Below are positions 9,171 to 17,238 of a DNA stretch of 64,000 bases, piece by piece. The stretch is taken from assembly GCA_944390115.1 (NCBI GenBank), contig CALXOW010000006.1:22758-86757 (forward strand). The letters run 5' to 3'. Source of the DNA: an uncultured Anaerobiospirillum sp. (GTDB lineage Bacteria; Pseudomonadota; Gammaproteobacteria; Enterobacterales; Succinivibrionaceae). The notes beneath the pieces were generated by a model. The model did no database searches. It was not told the DNA's origin and worked only from the letters and a program-made list of their open reading frames with translations. Made by a program: the position numbers and the translations under genes. Position 1 is the first letter of the stretch. Each line of letters starts with the position of its first letter.

Positions 9171-9543
9171 AAGCGTTATCGCGGTCTATTCAGCTCTAAA
9201 AAGCGGTATCGAGAGTTTAGGGGCGCGCTTGCACTCAGGGCCTTAGGGTGGTAGTGGCGCGCACCGAGGAAAGAAGGCAGGGCTGCGCTCTGTCTTTGGG
9301 GGCTAAAAGACCTGCTTTAGCCTTGTACCTGAGGCGCTTTCAGCTGTGACGTGGCTGCCACGGGCTACTGGGTCTAAGCGCAACTAAATTGCGGAGAGCC
9401 TCACAATAGCAAGAATTGCTTGCGCATTGCGGCGGGCTTGGGGTCATAATCGGAGGTGCTGACTAACCTCAGGTGCGGGGCCACTGTGAACTTGGTCCCT
9501 GATGCGAGGTTGAGTTTTCTGTTTGGATTTGTTTGAGGCAGTT
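9171..9543. other. Intergenic region, no gene seen
   Basis: A 373-bp stretch without a convincing coding frame. It holds the pdxB 3'-end copy (9195-9211) and a possible -10 element CATAAT (9445-9450) ahead of fucO. Nothing else was recognised. Confidence 0.5.
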
Positions 9544-10689
9544 ATGGCAGCTCGTATTATCTTAAATGGCACTTCCTATCATGGTAAGGGCGCTATTAGC
9601 GCTATCGTTGATGAGGCCAAGGGCCGTGGCTTCACCAAGGCTTTCTTGTGCTCCGATCCTGATTTGCTGCGCTTCCATGTCACCGATAAGATTACCGCTT
9701 TGCTCGAGCAAAACGGCATGGCCTATGAGATTTACTCCAATATCAAGGCCAATCCTTCCATTGAGAATGTGCAGACGGGCGTAGCTGCGTTCAAAAAGTC
9801 GGGCGCTGATTACATCATCGCTGTAGGTGGTGGTTCGTCCATCGACACTGCCAAGGCTATTGGTATTATCATCGCCAACCCAGAGTTTGAGGACGTGGTT
9901 TCGTTAGAGGGCGTCGCCCCAACCAAGAAGCCATGCGTCCCAATTATTGCAGTCCCAACCACTGCTGGTACGGGCGCTGAGGTCACCATCAACTACGTCA
10001 TCACCGATCCTGATAAGAAGCGCAAGTTTGTCTGCGTCGATCCACACGATATCCCTGTGATTGCGATCATCGATCCAGACATGATGATGTCGATGCCTAA
10101 GGGCTTAACCGCTGCTACCGGCATGGATGCCTTAACCCACGCGATTGAGGGCTTAATCACCAAAGCCGCTTGGGAAATGACCGACATGTTCCACCTCGAG
10201 GCAATTCGTCTCATTGCCCACAATCTGCGTGATTCGGTCGAGGGCAAGGAGAGCGGTCGTGCCGCGATGGCTTTAGCCCAATACATTGCCGGTATGGGCT
10301 TCTCCAATGTCGGTTTAGGTATTGTTCACTCGATGGCTCACCCATTAGGCGCTCTCTACAACACGCCACACGGTGTCGCTAACGCCATCATCCTGCCAAC
10401 GGTTATGGCCTATAACGCTCCAGCTACCGGCACCAAGTACCAGTTGATTGCTCAAGCCTTTGATATCGACACCACAGGCATGACTCAGGAGCAGTACCGT
10501 CAGGCAGCAGTTGACGCTGTACGCAAGTTAGCTCAGGACGTGGGCATTCCTGCTGACTTAAAGGAAATCGTCAAGCCTGAGGATGTCGACTTCTTAGCCA
10601 AGTCGGCTTTTGCTGATGTCTGCACCGGAGGCAACCCACGTGATACCTCGGTTGAGGAAATTGCTGAGCTCTATCGCTCGATGCTCTAA
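9544..10689 (+). CDS. fucO: Lactaldehyde reductase / 1,2-propanediol oxidoreductase (iron-containing alcohol dehydrogenase)
   Basis: Group III, iron-dependent alcohol dehydrogenase that reduces L-lactaldehyde to 1,2-propanediol with NADH during anaerobic fucose or rhamnose use. The 381-residue protein matches E. coli FucO (382 aa) nearly end to end. Features are the nucleotide loop GGGSSIDTAKAIG, TTAGTGAEVTINYVITD, KFVCVDPHDIP, and metal ligands in GMDALTHAIEG and HSMAHPLGALYNTPHG. Start is set at ATG 9544 because the protein then begins like FucO; a TTG seven codons upstream is less likely. No fucose genes are adjacent, so the physiological aldehyde could differ. Confidence 0.92.
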   Translation: MAARIILNGTSYHGKGAISAIVDEAKGRGFTKAFLCSDPDLLRFHVTDKITALLEQNGMAYEIYSNIKANPSIENVQTGVAAFKKSGADYIIAVGGGSSIDTAKAIGIIIANPEFEDVVSLEGVAPTKKPCVPIIAVPTTAGTGAEVTINYVITDPDKKRKFVCVDPHDIPVIAIIDPDMMMSMPKGLTAATGMDALTHAIEGLITKAAWEMTDMFHLEAIRLIAHNLRDSVEGKESGRAAMALAQYIAGMGFSNVGLGIVHSMAHPLGALYNTPHGVANAIILPTVMAYNAPATGTKYQLIAQAFDIDTTGMTQEQYRQAAVDAVRKLAQDVGIPADLKEIVKPEDVDFLAKSAFADVCTGGNPRDTSVEEIAELYRSML

Positions 10690-10752
10690 GCTCACTGAGT
10701 GACTGCGCTACTACATAGCTATAATGGGCTCACCGGCACGGGGCTAAGCCTC

Positions 10753-10786
10753 GGTGTTGGTGGGCCTGTTTTGCCTAGGCAACACC
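10753..10786 (+). other. Inverted repeat between fucO and HD hydrolase gene
   Basis: GGTGTTG (10753-10759) pairs with CAACACC (10780-10786), with partial pairing inside. It follows fucO by about 65 nt. It could be a weak terminator or part of the promoter region of the next gene. Confidence 0.35.
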
Positions 10787-10821
10787 AATTAACCTTGGTT
10801 TTGCAACCAGAAGAGTAAGCG

Positions 10822-11370
10822 ATGCAAATAACCATCCCCGCAGCTATTAAGTCCGACTTTGAGCGTTGGCTGAACTTCTTAGAGCACGAAGTGCACTTTG
10901 CGCTCAAGGACAGCAACGATCACACCAAGGATCACTGCGCCCGCGTCCTGCATTTTGCCCTGCGTATCGCCGACCAAATGGACCTTGCGAAGGAGGAGCG
11001 CGAAGCATTGGCATTAGCGGCGTGCTTTCACGACTCACGCCGTCAGGACGATTGGCTCGATGTGGGCCATGGTCTGCGCGCAGCGGATTATTACCGCGAG
11101 TTCTGTTATGACCACAAGCGAGATTTTGACGTGCGGGTGTACCTCGTCATGGCCTTTCATGATCATGACGACGCTTTGGGCGAGGCTGCACTAAAAGGCC
11201 ATGATCAGGGTGTACTGCTCTATCACATCTTCAAGGACGCCGATGCCTTAGACCGCTTCCGCTTAGGCCCTTTTGATCTCGACATCAACTATCTGCGCAC
11301 TGACGCAGCCCGCGCACTCTATGATTATGCGCGGGCGCTGTGGGCCGACACTTGGCCCATCAAGTTTTAG
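10822..11370 (+). CDS. HD-domain metal-dependent phosphohydrolase
   Basis: A 182-residue soluble protein with the HD-superfamily arrangement: a first His in the helix HTKDHCARVLHFALRIAD, the HD pair in ALAACFHDSRRQDD, a further His in MAFHDHDD, and a late Asp in IFKDADALDRFR. Such enzymes hydrolyse phosphoesters of nucleotides or related substrates using a bound metal. The substrate cannot be told from sequence, and no RelA/SpoT or PDE accessory domain is present. ATG 10822 follows AAGAG. The gene ends 40 bp from the stop of the converging methyltransferase gene. Confidence 0.8.
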   Translation: MQITIPAAIKSDFERWLNFLEHEVHFALKDSNDHTKDHCARVLHFALRIADQMDLAKEEREALALAACFHDSRRQDDWLDVGHGLRAADYYREFCYDHKRDFDVRVYLVMAFHDHDDALGEAALKGHDQGVLLYHIFKDADALDRFRLGPFDLDINYLRTDAARALYDYARALWADTWPIKF

Positions 11371-11409
11371 CCTTGGTCCAATTGAGCTCGGTACGCTGGT
11401 GCTGAGTAG

Positions 11410-12693
11410 TTAGCACGGCAGGGCAAAGAGGTCATCGTAGCGGCAGTTGAGTGAAGCGAGAATCTCCTTGATTTCTTGCTGGAAGAAGTGGTTCTGAGCA
11501 CCGATGACGAGTAAGGCGGCGTGCTGATTAGGAAGCTGCGTCTTGGCATAGTGCACCTCATGGTACTGGCCATTAGGCAGCAAGAAGTAGCAGCCTTCTT
11601 GCTCAGGGCTCGAGTTGACCAAGAGCAAGCGCTGCGTCTTAGTGATTGGACCCTCAGTTTGACCGGCGAAGAGCAGGGCTTTGCTCTGGTCGCTCAAGCT
11701 ATCCAAGAGCTGGAAGGCCGCAAAGCCCGTACCATAGACAATAATCGGCAGGTCGCCTTTAAGGGCTGTTCGGACCTTGGTCTCAAGCTCGCGTAAGGCG
11801 TCCTCAGGCAGAGCCGTGGTCTTGTTGAGGAGCGGGCGCCAGTACTCTTGCTCAGCGGCAAAAGCTGCATCATGAAATTCTGAGTTCGTTGGAGCTTTAG
11901 GCGCAGTCGGCTTGTGGAAGATGGCCACGCCGTAGCTGTTCTCTGGGCGCTTGAAGTAATCGACCAGCTCCAAACCATAAGCATGGGCGATGTAGGCATA
12001 GGCGTTGCGGCCTAAGCGCGTGCATTGCAAGGAGTGCATGCTGTTCGGCTGAACGCTGGTGACCACCATCATGCCACCCGGCTTTAAGCACTCCACTAAG
12101 CCCTCCACAAAGTCAGTCAGAGGTGGAATCATATTGATGGTGTCTTTGCAGGCGATGAGGTCAAAGTGCTCAGCATAGCGCTCGGCGCTCTTGCTGCCAA
12201 AGAAATCACACTCAGCTTTGATGCCGATCTCTGGGGGAATAGCATCGACCTGGGCCGATGGGTCGATTAAGGTCAGGTTGCGATAGCCTTCCTGAGCTAA
12301 GACCTGAAGCAGATAGCCGTCATAGCCACCAATTTCCACAATCGCAGCATCGTGGTCGAGCCCCAGATGAGCGATCTGTGCTTTCACCGTGTCGATATAG
12401 GTTTGGTAGTTGTGAGAGCCCACCCCAGTGCTCGGTTTAATGAACTTGTAGTTGTTGCAGAGGGTGCCACGACTCTTTGCACTTAAGCCGTGTAAGTTAA
12501 AGACAATGCCGCACTCTTCGCACAGAGCCGGGACAAAGGTAATAATGGCGTTTTGCTCCAGTTCGTCACGGCTGATCGGGGTGGACTGAATGCACTCGTG
12601 ACGTGCTGGCAGTTTGCTAAAGTGCTTGCTGCCGCATAGAGGGCAGCAGTCAAAGTCTTCATAGGTGATCAGGTTTGAGGTAGTCTTACTCAT
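11410..12693 (-). CDS. Class I SAM-dependent methyltransferase with N-terminal zinc-binding domain
   Basis: A 427-residue protein. Residues about 16-60 carry two Cys pairs (CPLCGS and CEECG), typical of the zinc-binding domain found before sugar C-methyltransferases and related enzymes. A Rossmann methyltransferase follows, with the SAM motif IVEIGGYDGYLLQVL (about residues 120-135), an acidic strand-2 end (LIDPS) and a post-motif segment LKPGGMMVVTSVQP. The C-terminal ~130 residues include a second Rossmann-like stretch (LPIIVYGTGFAAFQLLDSL), as in NDP-hexose C-methyltransferases. It lies 22 bp downstream of the ATP-grasp gene on the same strand with a good AAGGAG site, so the two are probably co-transcribed. 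The substrate is unknown. Confidence 0.82.
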   Translation of the reverse strand: MSKTTSNLITYEDFDCCPLCGSKHFSKLPARHECIQSTPISRDELEQNAIITFVPALCEECGIVFNLHGLSAKSRGTLCNNYKFIKPSTGVGSHNYQTYIDTVKAQIAHLGLDHDAAIVEIGGYDGYLLQVLAQEGYRNLTLIDPSAQVDAIPPEIGIKAECDFFGSKSAERYAEHFDLIACKDTINMIPPLTDFVEGLVECLKPGGMMVVTSVQPNSMHSLQCTRLGRNAYAYIAHAYGLELVDYFKRPENSYGVAIFHKPTAPKAPTNSEFHDAAFAAEQEYWRPLLNKTTALPEDALRELETKVRTALKGDLPIIVYGTGFAAFQLLDSLSDQSKALLFAGQTEGPITKTQRLLLVNSSPEQEGCYFLLPNGQYHEVHYAKTQLPNQHAALLVIGAQNHFFQQEIKEILASLNCRYDDLFALPC

Positions 12694-12715
12694 AGATAAA
12701 GCTCTCCTTAGTTAA

Positions 12716-14017
12716 TTAGGCTTGGAGCTCAAACGACTCCAAGTAGCGCTGGGTAATGCGATTGGCCTCTGCTAATTCTTCATGCTCTACTAAGAGCATG
12801 CCATGTTTGATGCCTCTGCCATCGCGCAGGGGCCCCACTTTGTCACCAGCCTTGAGATTGCTTTGTTCTAGCACCACATGGCGGTGTTCCTCAGCAGTTA
12901 ATTGGGACTTAAAGCCAGTGACGGTCGCTGGGTGGCTAAAGCTTAAGAAGCGCATAACCGCGCAGGTATGAGGCTTTGGTAAGGTGCCGATAGGAGCAAG
13001 GTCATCAAGTGGTTCGTGCTTAAGGATATGGTGTACAAAGAGCTTGATCGGGCTGATGCCATAGTTCTGTTCGAGCAAAATAACATCGTTACCAGCAAGG
13101 CGCAGCGACACATCGATCATATAGGCCGCACCCTCAGCCGTTAAAATTAAATCACATTGAAAGAAGGAGTTGTGGCACGCTGGGCCTAAGGCTGCCACTA
13201 AGCGCGTGATGGCGGGGTAGATGTGAACAAAGGCCTGCTCGTAGTCAGCGACAAAGTAGGCCACTTCTTGACGGTAGGGCAATGCGCTCATTTCCTTGGC
13301 AAAGAGTCCAAGCATATGAAAGGCGCCTTGCGCGTCAACAAAAAAGTTGGTGGAGTACTCGGTACCCTCGATGGCTTGCTCAAGCAAAAGCTCGCCTGCG
13401 GCAAAGCGCTCGGGGACGCAGTAAGAAGCCAAATCAGCTGCTTGGGTGCAATAGTGTACGCCTTGGGAACCCGATCCGCAGGCTGGTTTGACCACCAAGG
13501 GAAATCCGAGCTCTTTGTGGGCCCTGGTGAGTTCATCTGGAGTGAGACCCAATCCGTGAGTGCGCGCGCCCAGCACGATCTGGCGTGGGGCCGGTAGTCC
13601 GTGCTCGGTGAGGAGCTGATGGAATTTGTGCTTGTCGGTACAGGTGTCGATGGCCGGAGTACGCGGGCCTGCGAAATTGTAGCGCTCGTTGATTTTCCCT
13701 AGGTATATCAAGGCCCGGCCCACTGGTAGCGCCAAGGTATGCGTGACTTGATAGCGGGCAATAGCGTCAGCAACGACCTTGAGGTCGGAGAAGTCATGGG
13801 GAAGTAGGGTGAGGTTGCGCGCTAAGGGTGAGGCCAAAAAAACTGGGGTGAGCTGCGGGGCTTGGTCGAGCGCTACGACCTTAACTCCCTTGGTCAGCAG
13901 CTCTTCGATAAAGGCTTGCGATCCGGCACCTACCCCTAAGATGAGGACAACTGACGAATTGCGGGATGCTAAAGCCGTGTCAGATGGACACCGCTGTTCT
14001 GTTTGAGCCGAACGCAT
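12716..14017 (-). CDS. ATP-grasp carboxylate ligase-like protein
   Basis: A 433-residue ATP-grasp enzyme. A pre-ATP-grasp Rossmann part (VLILGVGAGSQAFIEELL) is followed by the ATP-grasp core: DKHKFHQLLTEHGLPAP, the ATP loop FPLVVKPACGSGSQGV and the hinge ELLLEQAIEGTEYS. The metal-binding end usually reads E-x-N-x-R; here it is IDVSLRLAGND, an Asp/Ser variant. The C-terminal lid (GDKVGPLRDGRGIKHGM) resembles stand-alone amino-acid or peptide ligases. It forms a likely two-gene operon with the methyltransferase. The pair suggests synthesis or tailoring of a small amino-acid-derived molecule, which is inference. ATG 14017 has a modest AAGG upstream. Confidence 0.8.
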   Translation of the reverse strand: MRSAQTEQRCPSDTALASRNSSVVLILGVGAGSQAFIEELLTKGVKVVALDQAPQLTPVFLASPLARNLTLLPHDFSDLKVVADAIARYQVTHTLALPVGRALIYLGKINERYNFAGPRTPAIDTCTDKHKFHQLLTEHGLPAPRQIVLGARTHGLGLTPDELTRAHKELGFPLVVKPACGSGSQGVHYCTQAADLASYCVPERFAAGELLLEQAIEGTEYSTNFFVDAQGAFHMLGLFAKEMSALPYRQEVAYFVADYEQAFVHIYPAITRLVAALGPACHNSFFQCDLILTAEGAAYMIDVSLRLAGNDVILLEQNYGISPIKLFVHHILKHEPLDDLAPIGTLPKPHTCAVMRFLSFSHPATVTGFKSQLTAEEHRHVVLEQSNLKAGDKVGPLRDGRGIKHGMLLVEHEELAEANRITQRYLESFELQA

Positions 14018-14549
14018 AACAAAAGCCTTGATTGTGTGTGTACTGCACTGATCTGAGCGCTTCTGTTAGTTAGGCTTACTTAAGCGGCAACACCAAGGTT
14101 CAAGCTTTTGCGCGAAGTTAAAGCTTTGGCCCTGATGTGTGGCGCGTTAACCAAGCAACATCCGCAGACGCGCTGTGATGAGAACACTAATGATAGTCGC
14201 TTATTTAGTCTATGTCTAAATTAATTTGAAGTTTTGCTAGATTGATGCATAGATTGCAAATATTGCTTTTGATGTTTTAGGAAGTCAGCTAGCTACGGTG
14301 AGTTGAGCTAAGGGTGGCCTTGAGCTGGGGCACTTCAGCACATGGCTAAGGCCGTGGTGACCGCTGGGCAATTGGTCGGAGCGGCCCGGCAGCCCTGGAC
14401 CTACGCTCTTACTTTTTGAACTGTGCGCTCAATTCTTGGGGACCACTTTCCTAAGTGGTGGTGATAAAGCGCATAGGTGTGCGATTGAGGTTAAGTTTTG
14501 GCGATGGGGCCGCTATAATAGGCGCCGGGTTTTTTCATGAGGCTAGTCC
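14018..14549. promoter_or_regulatory. Divergent intergenic region with promoter for rlmKL
   Basis: A 532-bp region between the minus-strand ATP-grasp gene and rlmKL. A consensus -10 TATAAT lies at 14514-14519, with a weak -35 TTAAGT 17 bp upstream (14491-14496), 30 bp before rlmKL. A 7-bp hairpin ACCACTT/AAGTGGT (14442-14459) precedes it. The AT-rich part 14195-14275 probably serves the ATP-grasp gene. Confidence 0.55.
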
Positions 14550-17228
14550 ATGCAGAAGTTCTTTGCCACCTGTCCAAAAGGACTGGAGAATCTTTTATTT
14601 AACGAGTTAGGAGCCTTAGGGGCCTCCGCTGTTAAAGAAACCGTAGCTGGTGTCTCCTTCTCAGGTGACATGGCCCTGGCGATGCGCGTCTGCTTGTACA
14701 GCCGCTTTGCCTCCCGTGTCATCATGAATTTGGTCACCTTCAATTGCGAAGATGACACCGATCTGTACTTAGGCGCGAAGGGCGTGGCCTATGAGCAGTA
14801 CTTTGACAGCTCTAAGACCATTGCCGTGACCTTCAATGGCCAAAACAACAGCATTCGCAACACCCAGTACGGTGCCTTGCGCGTCAAGGACGCCCTGTGC
14901 GATCGCTTTGTCGAGAGTGGCCATGAGCGTCCTAATGTTGAGCGTCACAATCCGCAAGTGCACGTGGTCGCGACCTTGAAAAAGGGCGAGCTCGCCTTAG
15001 GCCTTGATTTATCGGGTTCGGCTCAATTCTGGCGTGAGTATCACCGTGTCACCGGTACCGCTCCATTAAAGGAAAATCTGGCAGCGGCCTTGGTGGTACG
15101 CTCTGGTTTTACCGGACAGGAGCAAAACTTCGTTGACCCGATGTGTGGTGCGGCCACCTTGCTCTTGGAGGCTGCCACTATCGCCACCGATACCGCACCG
15201 GGCCTGATGCGTAGCGACTATGGCTTTAAGCACTTAAAGGGCTTTGATGAGGCAGCCTGGGAGTCCATCCTCACTGAGGCTAAGGAGCGTTCGGCAGCAG
15301 GTAAGGCTAAGGCCTTAGCTGCTGGCATTAAGCTCTATGGCTTTGATGCCGATCAAAGAGCCGTTGAGCGTGCGCGCCACAATATTGAGTCGGCTGGTTT
15401 TGCTGACTTAATTACGGTAGAGCTAGGGGAGCTCCATCATCTCCATAACCCATGCACCAATGACTTCCCATGCGTGGTGGTCACCAACCCGCCTTATGGC
15501 GAGCGTATGGGCAATTTCAATGAGTTAATCGAGCTGTACACCACCTTAGGCTACAAGCTGCGTACTCAGTTCCCAGATGGCACGGCGGGCATTATTTCCA
15601 GCTCGCCTGAGCTCTTATCGTGCCTGCGCCTGGCGGGCCCTAAGACCTATCGCCTCTACAATGGTGCTCTTGATTGCCAGCTGCGCGTTTTTAAGCTCAC
15701 CGCCGGGCAAGTACAAAGTGATGATGCCGCTGTGGATAGCGAGGTTAAGGCCGCGCTGTCGTTAAAGCGCGGTGACGCTGCCCCAGAGCTGGCCCCTGAC
15801 TTTGCCAACCGCCTGCGCAAGAACCTAAAGAATTTAGGTAAGTGGGCTCAGCGCGAGCAGATCTCCGCTTACCGCGTCTATGATGCTGACTTGCCTGAGT
15901 ACAATGCCGCTATCGACCGCTATAACGAGTACTACATCGTCCAAGAGTACCAGGCTCCAAGCACCATCAAGCCTCAGCTCGCCCAGCGCCGTCTACTCGA
16001 TATGATTGCCGCAACTGTTGAGGTCACCGGTGCTCGCGGTCCTGAGGTTATCGTCAAGAGCCGTGAGCGCCAAAAGGGCGATGCCCAGTATCAAAAGCGC
16101 GAGGATGCCACCGGTACCTTAATCGAGGTCTATGAGGGTGATCTTAAGTTCCAAGTCAATCTCTACGATTACTTGGACACGGGCTTATTCCTCGACGCCC
16201 GTCCACTGCGCCGCATTATTGCTCAGCTGTCCGCCGGTAAGAGCTTCTTAAACCTCTTTGCCTACACCTGCACCGCCTCGGTAGCCGCCGCTAAGGGGGG
16301 AGCTACCACTACCACCTCGGTGGATATGAGCCGCACTTACCTTGATTGGGGCCAAGACAACTTCAAGTTAAATGGCTTGGATGTAGAAAGTGGCGCCAGC
16401 ACCCATCACTTCAAGCAGGCTGACTGCTTGGCGTATCTGTCGTGTGATCAAGGCGAGCGCTTTGATCTCATTTACATCGATCCGCCAACCTTCTCCAACT
16501 CCAAGCGCATGGAGAAGAGCTTTGACGTGCAGCGCGATCACCTCAAGATGCTGGGCAACTTAACCCGTCACTTAAACGATGGCGGTATCGTGATCTTCTG
16601 TACCAACAAGCGCAACTTCAAGTTGGACGAAGGCCTTGAGGCCTACGGCTTTAGCGTCGAGAACATCACGGCGCAAAGCTACGATCCAGACTTCAAGCGC
16701 GATCCAAAGCTCCACACCTGCTTTAAGCTGGTCTATAGCAAGGAAAAGCAGACTCAAGAGCCTGAGGCCTTAGTCACCAACACCGCACAGCCACGCTGGG
16801 CACGTGATTTAGACCGCTCCGAGCGCTTCACCTTCAAGGGTAGCCGCGCTGCCGAACAAGGCCGTGCCGGTGCTCATGAGGGCAAGCGCGAGGGCCAACG
16901 CCATGCCTTCCGTGATAGCAGCCGTGACGGTCAACGCTCAGGGGCTCGTGACGGCCAGCGCAATGGTTTCCGCGATGGTGCTCGTTCTGGGGCACGTGAT
17001 GGCTTCCGCGACGGTCAGCGTCCGGGCGCTCGTGATGGCCAACGCAATGGTTTCCGTGATGGTGCTCGTTCTGGGGCACGTGATGGCTTCCGCGATGGTC
17101 AGCGTCCTGGTGCTCGTCCAGGTCAGCGCGATGAGCGGCGCGGCACGGGAGCGCGTACGGGCGGGCGCACCAGCGCTCCGACTAAGGTGCGCGTCTGGGG
17201 CCCACAAGGCGTCAAGGATTTAGACTAA
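14550..17228 (+). CDS. rlmKL: Bifunctional 23S rRNA methyltransferase RlmKL with Arg/Gly-rich C-terminal tail
   Basis: Fusion enzyme that makes m2G2445 (RlmL half) and m7G2069 (RlmK half) in 23S rRNA. The N-terminus MQKFFATCPKGLENLLFNEL begins the THUMP-containing region. The first methyltransferase has DPMCGAATLLLEAA and the catalytic VTNPPYGERM (about residue 310). The second has LFAYTCTASVAAAKGGA and IYIDPPTFSNSK (about 640). The family is usually ~700 residues; here 892, because about 150 residues are added after residue ~735. The addition is Arg/Gly/Asp-rich and includes two 28-residue repeats. Such RG-rich tails usually bind RNA, which is inference. uup starts 10 bp downstream, the same gene order as in E. 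coli. Confidence 0.95.
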   Translation: MQKFFATCPKGLENLLFNELGALGASAVKETVAGVSFSGDMALAMRVCLYSRFASRVIMNLVTFNCEDDTDLYLGAKGVAYEQYFDSSKTIAVTFNGQNNSIRNTQYGALRVKDALCDRFVESGHERPNVERHNPQVHVVATLKKGELALGLDLSGSAQFWREYHRVTGTAPLKENLAAALVVRSGFTGQEQNFVDPMCGAATLLLEAATIATDTAPGLMRSDYGFKHLKGFDEAAWESILTEAKERSAAGKAKALAAGIKLYGFDADQRAVERARHNIESAGFADLITVELGELHHLHNPCTNDFPCVVVTNPPYGERMGNFNELIELYTTLGYKLRTQFPDGTAGIISSSPELLSCLRLAGPKTYRLYNGALDCQLRVFKLTAGQVQSDDAAVDSEVKAALSLKRGDAAPELAPDFANRLRKNLKNLGKWAQREQISAYRVYDADLPEYNAAIDRYNEYYIVQEYQAPSTIKPQLAQRRLLDMIAATVEVTGARGPEVIVKSRERQKGDAQYQKREDATGTLIEVYEGDLKFQVNLYDYLDTGLFLDARPLRRIIAQLSAGKSFLNLFAYTCTASVAAAKGGATTTTSVDMSRTYLDWGQDNFKLNGLDVESGASTHHFKQADCLAYLSCDQGERFDLIYIDPPTFSNSKRMEKSFDVQRDHLKMLGNLTRHLNDGGIVIFCTNKRNFKLDEGLEAYGFSVENITAQSYDPDFKRDPKLHTCFKLVYSKEKQTQEPEALVTNTAQPRWARDLDRSERFTFKGSRAAEQGRAGAHEGKREGQRHAFRDSSRDGQRSGARDGQRNGFRDGARSGARDGFRDGQRPGARDGQRNGFRDGARSGARDGFRDGQRPGARPGQRDERRGTGARTGGRTSAPTKVRVWGPQGVKDLD
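16944..17111 (+). repeat. Two tandem 84-bp repeats encoding an Arg/Gly-rich tail
   Basis: Two nearly identical 84-bp units (16944-17027 and 17028-17111) that keep the reading frame. Each encodes 28 residues built from ARDG, QRNG, FRDG, ARSG and QRPG tetrapeptides. Differences between units are mostly third-position changes. Confidence 0.9.
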
Positions 17229-17238
17229 GGGGACGGCA

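Noticed and set aside
16834-17207. Long open frames antisense to and in other frames of the rlmKL tail
   Set aside because: They arise from the GC-rich repetitive tail sequence, which keeps all frames open.
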